Source of the DNA: an uncultured Blautia sp.
GTDB lineage: Bacteria; Bacillota; Clostridia; Lachnospirales; Lachnospiraceae
Length of the DNA stretch: 10,842 bases
Assembly (NCBI GenBank): GCA_900547615.1
Contig: URHH01000084.1
Location: 1 to 10,842, forward strand
Direction of reading: 5' to 3'
Below are positions 6,345-10,842 of this stretch, in pieces (the stretch's first letter is position 1; every line of letters starts with the position of its first letter). The notes below the pieces were generated by a model that saw only the letters and a list, made by a program, of their open reading frames with translations, did no database searches and was not told the DNA's origin. The translations under genes were made by a program, and so were the position numbers.

Positions 6345-6737
6345 TTACTTACAAACAGAATACAGGAAATGAAGCATATCTCCATTGTAATACCGCGTAA
6401 TAAATTTAGTTTCTTTACTCATATCAATACTTTCTGCCACTTTCATAGATGCAAAATTATCTGATTTAATAATCGCGCATACTTTGTTTATGTCAAGATT
6501 TTTAAAAGCATACTTTTTACATCCCTGCGCCGCTTCTTTTGCATTTTTTAATATCATTGCCCACAGACCATATCCATATTTTTTATATCTTTCTGTCTGT
6601 CAATCCATACCAAAACGTCATTGTCCGAAAAATTGTGTTCATAAACATACATAACTTCAGGATTTTGTAAAATCGCAGCCAGATTTTTAAAATCACTCCG
6701 GTTCATTTCTCTTAAAATTAAACGTTCTGTTTCTCAT
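6345..6737 (-). pseudogene. Decayed GNAT acetyltransferase gene
   Basis: Three pieces of one acetyltransferase can be read in order. The first is ETERLILREMNRSDFKNLAA through VLVWIDRQK, starting just after a TGA with the only nearby ATG (6735-6737) out of frame. Near 6580-6595 the frame shifts into RYKKYGYGLWAMILKN, across an A-rich run. That piece then joins AKEAAQGCKKYAFKNLDINK and SDNFASMKVAESIDMSKETKF to a TAA at 6345. Compared with the usual RimJ-like layout, about 30 codons carrying the acetyl-CoA-binding motif A are missing between MILKN and AKEAAQGCKKYAF. Start lesion, frameshift and internal deletion together make function very unlikely. The longest surviving open frame covers only 6345-6557. 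Confidence 0.8.
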
Positions 6738-6793
6738 TTTTCACTCTACAGCTCCATACTGTTATTTTTTTGAAACTGCCATCAACTGAAATC

Positions 6794-7174
6794 TTATTCC
6801 CTGTCATTCAATAATCCATTCACTCTTTCAATCGGAAATCTGTCTTCAATATCAACTACTTCAAACAAATTTAACGGCAATTTCTCTTCTCCTATTATCG
6901 CAAGATATTCATTAACAGCTCTGCGATCGATCATGATTTTTCCACGCCCTGCCCAATGACGATTGCTCTCTTTCTTTTTCAATCCGGAAATCCAGTATTC
7001 ATCACCATTTTCAATATCTATATAATTTGAGTAACTGCCATTATATTTCTGAAAAGCATGGTTATTAAAGTAAATTGTTTTTTTACTTTTTGAAGTCCTG
7101 ACATATCCGATCCATGCCGGACCGTCATCAGAATACCCTGTTTTAAGCTCAATATACATCAAATCGTTAATCAT
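6794..7174 (-). CDS. Conserved small protein of unknown function (126 aa)
   Basis: I do not recognise a named domain. The protein begins MINDLMYIELKTGYSDDGPA and contains a patterned core: WIGYVRTSKSKKTIYFNNHAF, then a segment with YIDIENGDEYWISGLKKKES, then NRHWAGRGKIMIDRRAVNEYL. The many aromatic residues and alternating strands suggest an all-beta or mixed small domain. From memory, similar short proteins occur widely in clostridia and some entries wrongly carry a deoxyxylulose-phosphate synthase name; at 126 aa that activity is impossible. The start at 7174 has GAGGGA 6 nt before it; the longer frame to 7282 overlaps the preceding gene and is rejected. No signal peptide or membrane segment is seen. 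Confidence 0.75.
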   Translation of the reverse strand: MINDLMYIELKTGYSDDGPAWIGYVRTSKSKKTIYFNNHAFQKYNGSYSNYIDIENGDEYWISGLKKKESNRHWAGRGKIMIDRRAVNEYLAIIGEEKLPLNLFEVVDIEDRFPIERVNGLLNDRE

Positions 7175-7229
7175 TTCTGTTCCCTCTTTCTCCTGTTTGT
7201 CTGTCACCGTGCAAATCCAAAATTGCAGA

Positions 7230-7673
7230 TTAGTCCCACACAATTTCCAAGCAATTAAAATTTTCCGGAACCGATGGTACACACGAGTAAATATTTAATT
7301 CAGATGCCTTTATTATAATCACACCATCAGAACACAGCCATTCACAATCTGCAAATTTCTCTAATTCCACAGGCGAAATGCTTGTGCAAATCACAATGGA
7401 ATCTCCTGCAAGAACTAATTCTTCTTCCCCATTGCTTTCTACAATTTCTGTATCATCGTGCAGCGCCACGCGCACCCATGCTATATCAGGCATCATCTCA
7501 ATCTTTTGCAGCATATCACATATTTCAGAGAGCTTCGGACGCCCAAATCCCCATTGATTGGGAGCGATGGACTCCTCCTCTGTATTTCCATAAAAAAATT
7601 CATCAAGCGTTAGTAATGGCAAGTGTTTTTCGTTTTCTTCCAATATTCTTTTGAATCTGTTTAATTCTATCAT
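7230..7673 (-). CDS. Acidic protein of unknown function (147 aa)
   Basis: I do not recognise the family. The protein is strongly acidic and cytoplasmic. It has an N-terminal helix (FKRILEENEKHLPLLTLDEF), then NTEEESIAPNQWGFGRPKLS, a strand-rich centre (DIAWVRVALHDDTEIVE, ELVLAGDSIVICTSI) and an ending ENFNCLEIVWD. Acidic small proteins with such strands are common among orphan immunity proteins and among domain-of-unknown-function folds, but no toxin gene lies nearby to support that. The ribosome site is weak: GGGG lies about 12 nt upstream of the ATG. The 126-aa gene follows 55 nt downstream and the WD40-like gene ends 26 nt upstream, so the three are probably one transcript. Confidence 0.7.
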   Translation of the reverse strand: MIELNRFKRILEENEKHLPLLTLDEFFYGNTEEESIAPNQWGFGRPKLSEICDMLQKIEMMPDIAWVRVALHDDTEIVESNGEEELVLAGDSIVICTSISPVELEKFADCEWLCSDGVIIIKASELNIYSCVPSVPENFNCLEIVWD

Positions 7674-7699
7674 AATCGAAATTTACCCCGTAAAAATTC

Positions 7700-8392
7700 T
7701 CACGCCTTGGCGGAATCAAAAATTTCCTTTATGCTTGTTGATTCAATGTTCTCCAGCTTATTTAACGGATTCCTCTCAAATTCTTTCTCTGTAAAACCAG
7801 TTTCTTCCCATGCTTTATACCATGTGAGATAATGATACTGTTTTACATCAAGTGCATGGCATTCAGTGACAGAACCTCTTTCGACATCAAGTTTTCCCAC
7901 AAAACCATAGTCAAACACTCCACTGGCGTCACTGCGCATAAATCCAAGAACATAACAGGCACCTGTTTCTTTGTCAAATTCCAGATTATCCAGAACCATT
8001 TTTTTCTCATTCGTGAATAGAGTGTTCATCTTTTCAAACGACACGGCATCATATATACTCAGTTGAGTCTGACAGGAATTAACAGGTTTTTCAATATTGT
8101 AGAAATACCTTCCATTGGGTGTAAACGCAAAGCCTTCGTCCTGCGCTCCAATTCTTGTAACTGTTATCTTTTTTATCAAAGCTAAAGAATCCAGGTCATA
8201 AAAGCCCAGAAAGCCTTCTGTAGATTTCACAGCAATTACATTTGAATTTGGTTTAAAAACCGCAGTATAAGCATACGGAAAATCCCTGAATTTAGCCAAT
8301 TCTGTTCCAGTTGAATCGTATATGTATACTGTGCTGCCATTGCACCCTACACTATAGGATTCATTCTTATAAAACCCCCAGAATTTCCTCAT
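7700..8392 (-). CDS. WD40/beta-propeller-like protein of unknown function
   Basis: The 230-aa protein shows repeated blade-like strands: SVGCNGSTVYIYDSTGTELA, then AYTAVFKPNSNVIAVKSTEG with FLGFYDLDSLALIKK, then GFAFTPNGRYFYNI, then LSIYDAVSFEKMNTLF, and DNLEFDKETGACYVLGF. These have the strand-turn-strand and x-x-YD pattern of WD40-like propellers. It is too short for a full seven-blade ring, so it may form a partial or small propeller. A helical tail (about 185-230) follows. Cytoplasmic; role unknown, perhaps protein binding. The start is placed at 8392 because AAGGAG lies about 9 nt upstream and the repeats begin there; ATG 8416 with AGGGAA is the alternative. It begins 44 nt after the DUF1801 stop. 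Confidence 0.75.
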   Translation of the reverse strand: MRKFWGFYKNESYSVGCNGSTVYIYDSTGTELAKFRDFPYAYTAVFKPNSNVIAVKSTEGFLGFYDLDSLALIKKITVTRIGAQDEGFAFTPNGRYFYNIEKPVNSCQTQLSIYDAVSFEKMNTLFTNEKKMVLDNLEFDKETGACYVLGFMRSDASGVFDYGFVGKLDVERGSVTECHALDVKQYHYLTWYKAWEETGFTEKEFERNPLNKLENIESTSIKEIFDSAKA

Positions 8393-8436
8393 ATTCAGTC
8401 TCTCCTTATCATTCATATAAGTTCCCTGCGCATTCT

Positions 8437-8844
8437 TTAAGCATGATTTCCTGTTCCCCAGCACCACCGGGCAATTTTTCCGACTAACTCCTTATCCACC
8501 TTACCATAGGGAATGCGGATTGTCCCTTTGCTTACCTTGTACTTCTCCAATTCCTCCTTAAATTCTTCCACCGCTGCCGGTCCGGGATAAAATCCGATAT
8601 GATTTTTGGAGGCGGCAAAATGAAGAATATTATGATTTTTCCAATATGTAGGCATACTCCAGGAAATACGCTCCTCTGCCTCCGGAAGCGCTTCTTTCAA
8701 AATCTGTCTCATAAGAAACAAATCCGGCTGCTTTTCCTCGTCTTGTGACAAAATATATTCTTCAATAGTTTTTGGCTTCTCTCCACAATAATGACTTTGA
8801 TTTACATTCTTAAACTCTCTTCCGCATTTCGGACATTTCCACAT
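8437..8844 (-). CDS. DUF1801 (YdhG-like) protein with N-terminal zinc knuckle
   Basis: This 135-aa protein fuses a short zinc knuckle to a DUF1801 domain. The knuckle is MWKCPKCGREFKNVNQSHYC, with C4, C7, H18 and C20 as likely zinc ligands. The DUF1801 part includes LPEAEERISWSMPTYWKN at about 53-70, FAASKNHIGFYPGP at 76-89 and YKVSKGTIRIPYGK at 102-115, all typical of the family. B. subtilis YdhG/Fra in this superfamily has been linked to iron delivery, but this subgroup's role is unproven. GGAGGG lies 6 nt before the ATG. A tandem 21-bp repeat sits just upstream and could be an operator. Confidence 0.85.
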   Translation of the reverse strand: MWKCPKCGREFKNVNQSHYCGEKPKTIEEYILSQDEEKQPDLFLMRQILKEALPEAEERISWSMPTYWKNHNILHFAASKNHIGFYPGPAAVEEFKEELEKYKVSKGTIRIPYGKVDKELVGKIARWCWGTGNHA

Positions 8845-8865
8845 AGCATACCCTCCGTTATCTAC

Positions 8866-8928
8866 TCACTTATTTTTTCTATCAACAAATCAAACTTCCC
8901 ACATCAAAAATCAGACTTATCTCATCAA
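8866..8928 (-). repeat. Imperfect 21-bp tandem repeat upstream of the DUF1801 gene
   Basis: On the minus strand unit 1 (8928-8908) starts TTGATGAGATAAGTCTGATT and unit 2 (8907-8887) starts TTGATGTGGGAAGTTTGATT. They are directly adjacent and match at 17 of 21 positions. A third, much weaker unit (TTGATAG...ATAAGTG) follows to about 8866. A 21-bp period is two helical turns, so the copies face the same side of the DNA, as in operator pairs. It ends about 20 nt before the DUF1801 start. Confidence 0.6.
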
Positions 8929-9016
8929 TATTTTAATTCATAAAATAGTATTGCGGCAGCAGATGAGCTCTTGTTCCAATGCTTTTTTCGGTTGAGAATG
9001 TTATTTTATGATTTTT

Positions 9017-9329
9017 AGCCTATATTTTTGAGGCACAAATAGGTGTTTTTTGAAAAAATCTGAAATCACGCTTACTTATTTTTGAGCGAACTAGGCTGCC
9101 GAGAAAGATCCTCTAAATATAACCTACATTTTAAGAAAGAAGGCTAACTAAAAAAAAGGAAGGCTTGGAATTTAGCCTATTTGGAATCTAAAAAAGTAGG
9201 CTTATATGAAAAAGCCATGCAATGTCACCTATTTAGAACACAAAAAAGTAGGCTGGAACGGAGAAATCACGAAATTTATCTTATTTATAACCTGGATAAT
9301 AAAATTCCAGTCATAAATCCCTGGCAGTT
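9017..9329. repeat. Degenerate tandem array of 52-bp units with palindromic cores
   Basis: Units begin at 9017, 9069, 9121, 9174, 9226 and, more faintly, 9278, giving steps of 52, 52, 53, 52 and 52. Each starts with a core of about 29 nt bounded by AGCCTA/CACCTA and TAGGCT/TAGGTG, an imperfect inverted repeat. The core at 9174-9202 can form a 9-bp stem (AGCCTATTT with AAGTAGGCT, one G-T pair) and the one at 9226-9254 a 7-bp stem; these two match at 23 of 29 positions. The 23-nt stretch after each core is also weakly conserved, ending near GAAAT or GCAAT. The period is not a multiple of three, so coding is unlikely. Nothing in the window explains it. Confidence 0.75.
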
Positions 9330-9388
9330 TTTTGCAATCAACAAATTTATAACGGAATTTTGTATTGATATTATAAATTCATTTATTG

Positions 9389-10519
9389 TCACAGCAAAAG
9401 CTCCGCCATCACTCCATTACTCACATGTATTCCTGCTCTCGTAAGGAAAATCCTGCCCTCTTTTTCCTCAAGCAGCCCCATATTTTTATACTTATCCAGC
9501 ACTTTCCCATACACGCTTTCTATCGGCGTTCCAAAGCTTTCCAGAAACTCCGCTTTCGACACCCCTTCTGTCATGCGAAGTCCCAGAAACATAAATTCTG
9601 ACATTTCATCTTCCAAAGATAAGGTTTCTCTGTTTTCCCTGATTTTTTCCGGACTGCCGCTTTCCTTCAGGTATGCGGAAAAATCCGACGTATTGGAAAA
9701 ACGCTGATTTCCCCAAAGAGAAGCTGCCCCAAGTCCAAGACCCAGGTATTCTTTTCGCGTCCAGTAACCGATATTGTGGCGGCAGGCAAGACCTTTTTTC
9801 GCGTAATTGGAGATTTCGTACTGTTCGTATCCGTACTCTGCCAGAATCCCTGCCGTATCCTCGTACATTCTGTACTCTGTGTCCTCATCCGGAAGATTCA
9901 GCTTTCTTTTGGCAAATGGCGTTCCCTCTTCTATGATAAGACTGTATGCGGATATATGCTCCGGGTGAAGAGCTGCCACTGTTCTTAAATTTCTGTTCCA
10001 GCCTTCATATGTCTGATCCGGAAGAGCGCACATCAGATCCACATTGATGTTCTGAAAGCCTGCTTCCCTTGCAAGGGAAAAGCTTTCCAGAAATTCCTCA
10101 TATGTGTGAATCCTTCCGAGGCTTTTAAGCTCTGCCTCTTCCGGGGACTGCAGCCCCAGACTCAGGCGGTTGATCCCTGCATTTTTGTACAAAAAAAGCT
10201 TTTCCTTAGACAAAGTCCCCGGATTTGCCTCTATTGTAATTTCGGCGTCCTGGGCTACAGAAAAGCTTTCATGGATTTTTTCAAAAATATCTCCCATAAG
10301 GGAAGGAGAAAGCGCAGACGGCGTCCCTCCTCCCACAAAAATGGAAGATACTTCTCTTTTTTCTGTTTTTACTGCTTCAATTTCCCGCAAAAGGGCTTTT
10401 GTATAGGAAGCTTTTGCCTCCTCGCTTCCCGGTGCGGAAAGAAAATCGCAGTAAGCGCATTTCCGGACACAGAAGGGAATATGTATATAAAGTTCAAAGG
10501 AATTATCCTTTCTGTTCAT
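9389..10519 (-). CDS. hemW: HemW, radical SAM heme chaperone (HemN-like)
   Basis: This 376-aa protein matches HemW at normal length. The cluster motif C17-x3-C21-x2-C24 lies in IPFCVRKCAYCDF, followed by FVGGGTPS (61-68), the SAM-binding region EITIEANPGT (93-102), RLSLGLQS (118-125) and the HNIGYW signature (248-253). HemW proteins bind heme and are thought to deliver it to respiratory enzymes; they lack the features needed for coproporphyrinogen oxidation and are often misnamed HemN. The start is set at 10519, where AGGAGA lies about 8 nt upstream and the conserved domain begins. The open frame to 10780 only reads through the lipoprotein gene. The ATGA overlap with that gene implies coupled translation. 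Confidence 0.95.
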   Translation of the reverse strand: MNRKDNSFELYIHIPFCVRKCAYCDFLSAPGSEEAKASYTKALLREIEAVKTEKREVSSIFVGGGTPSALSPSLMGDIFEKIHESFSVAQDAEITIEANPGTLSKEKLFLYKNAGINRLSLGLQSPEEAELKSLGRIHTYEEFLESFSLAREAGFQNINVDLMCALPDQTYEGWNRNLRTVAALHPEHISAYSLIIEEGTPFAKRKLNLPDEDTEYRMYEDTAGILAEYGYEQYEISNYAKKGLACRHNIGYWTRKEYLGLGLGAASLWGNQRFSNTSDFSAYLKESGSPEKIRENRETLSLEDEMSEFMFLGLRMTEGVSKAEFLESFGTPIESVYGKVLDKYKNMGLLEEKEGRIFLTRAGIHVSNGVMAELLL

Positions 10520-10755
10520 TCCGCTTTCTCCTCTGCAAGATATGGATTTACCATCGTTATGTTTCCGTTTTTTACAACTGCATCGGGATTGATCTCCTCC
10601 GGTGCAGGCGTAGGACTGGGCTCCGGCGTTATGGTAATCGTCATAACCTTTTCTTCTTTTTCGTCCTTCTCCTTTCCGCAGCCGCACCCGGCAGCGAAAA
10701 GACAGAGGAAACTGAAAGCCAAAACTGCCAGAAGCCTTTTCTTTCTGTTTTTCAT
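10516..10755 (-). CDS. Short putative lipoprotein between lepA and hemW
   Basis: This 79-aa protein starts MKNRKKRLLAVLAFSFLCLF and then AAGCGCG: a basic N-terminus, a hydrophobic core and a lipobox-like AAG-C24, so it should be exported and lipid-anchored on the outer face of the membrane. The mature part has a charged stretch KEKDEKEEK, a proline/threonine-rich linker (TITPEPSPTPAPEEINPD) and a short end KNGNITMVNPYLAEEKAE. I recognise no domain. The start at 10755 has GGAG 5 nt upstream; the frame continues to 10791 but without a better site. Its TGA overlaps the hemW ATG, and the lepA stop is 39 nt upstream. Confidence 0.75.
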   Translation of the reverse strand: MKNRKKRLLAVLAFSFLCLFAAGCGCGKEKDEKEEKVMTITITPEPSPTPAPEEINPDAVVKNGNITMVNPYLAEEKAE

Positions 10756-10769
10756 AAAAACTCCGCTCT

Positions 10770-10788
10770 CCGGCAGGCATTCTGCCGG
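10770..10788 (-). promoter_or_regulatory. GC-rich hairpin between lepA and the lipoprotein gene
   Basis: CCGGCAG and CTGCCGG form a perfect 7-bp stem with a 5-nt AATGC loop in the lepA-lipoprotein gap. It is followed after nine bases by TTTTT and then the lipoprotein ATG. The T-run is not directly adjacent, so it is not a standard terminator. It could attenuate read-through, stabilise a processed mRNA end, or affect access to the ribosome site. Confidence 0.5.
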
Positions 10789-10794
10789 CAAACC

Positions 10795-10842
10795 TTACTT
10801 ATCATCAAGCTTTAAGACGCTCATAAACGCCTTCTGTGGAAT
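10795..10842 (-). CDS. lepA: LepA (elongation factor 4), last 15 codons, partial
   Basis: The minus strand at the right edge reads IPQKAFMSVLKLDDK and then TAA. This matches the conserved LepA C-terminus (IPQEAF-x-AVL type ending). LepA is a ribosome-associated GTPase that aids translation initiation and elongation under stress. The rest lies outside the window. The lepA-hemW neighbourhood is widespread in Firmicutes, which supports the call despite the short length. Confidence 0.8.
   Translation of the reverse strand: MPQKAFMSVLKLDDK

Larger units (their letters stand above)
8845..9388. other. Gene-free stretch between the DUF1801 gene and hemW
   Basis: I see no supportable gene in these 544 AT-rich bases. 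They hold a 21-bp tandem repeat (8866-8928) near the DUF1801 start and a 52-bp-period tandem array (9017-9329). No GC-rich hairpin with a T-run follows the hemW stop, so I cannot place its terminator. A plus-strand frame from 9181 runs through the array and into the hemW 3' end; it is judged a shadow. Confidence 0.8.

Noticed and set aside
7175..7282. 36-residue N-terminal extension of the 126-aa protein
   Set aside because: It overlaps the end of the 147-aa gene, and GAGGGA stands before the internal ATG.
9017..9329. CRISPR-like spacing (29-nt repeats, 23-nt spacers)
   Set aside because: The repeats are too divergent, the linkers share conserved positions instead of being unique, and no cas gene is present.
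9181..9444. Plus-strand 87-aa open frame
   Set aside because: It runs through the 52-bp array, whose period is not a multiple of three, and ends inside hemW on the opposite strand. No ribosome site or recognisable domain.
10520..10780. 87-residue N-terminal extension of hemW
   Set aside because: It reads the lipoprotein gene in another frame and has low-complexity basic sequence; the HemW domain and a good ribosome site begin at 10519.

Overview
The window looks like chromosomal DNA of a low-GC Clostridia member, most likely a Lachnospiraceae (Blautia/Dorea-like). Grounds: the AT-rich composition, strong AGGAGG-type ribosome sites, TATAAT promoters, the lepA-hemW gene order at the right edge, and protein families I associate with that group. 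The genus is inference. Every gene I can support lies on the minus strand, so transcription runs from high to low coordinates. The window starts with the last codons of lepA at the right edge and ends in a broken zinc-ribbon reading frame at the left edge.

Right part (9389-10842): housekeeping. The lepA 3' end, a short lipoprotein gene and hemW follow one another; the lipoprotein stop and the hemW start overlap as ATGA. After hemW, where many Firmicutes carry hrcA-grpE-dnaK, there is instead a 544-base gene-free stretch (8845-9388). It holds a degenerate tandem array of 52-bp units, each with a 29-nt imperfect palindrome, and a second, 21-bp tandem repeat in front of the next gene.

Middle part (3103-8844): a string of small single-domain accessory genes in one orientation. 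These are a DUF1801 protein with a zinc knuckle, a WD40-like protein, two unknown proteins, a decayed GNAT acetyltransferase, an NTF2-like protein, an SPL-type radical SAM protein with a C-terminal sliding-clamp-binding-like motif, a nucleotidyltransferase, a GyrI-like protein and a VOC metalloprotein. Several gene relics lie between them: a GNAT pseudogene, a duplicated GNAT tail and a possible coding scrap. This points to repeated gene gain and loss.

Left part (1-3004): a clearly AT-richer two-gene operon encodes an ORC/STAND-like AAA ATPase and, overlapping by 8 nt, a DpnII/MboI-type PD-(D/E)XK nuclease. It has its own extended -10 promoter and perfect ribosome site. This is the best candidate for an undescribed system, probably anti-phage or anti-plasmid defence with the ATPase as sensor or switch and the nuclease as effector. 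A DUF2200 gene and an intact GNAT gene follow from a separate promoter.

Several start codons were moved inward from the longest open frame because a good ribosome site lies before the internal start: hemW, the lipoprotein, the WD40-like gene, the 126-aa unknown, the NTF2-like gene, the nucleotidyltransferase and DUF2200.
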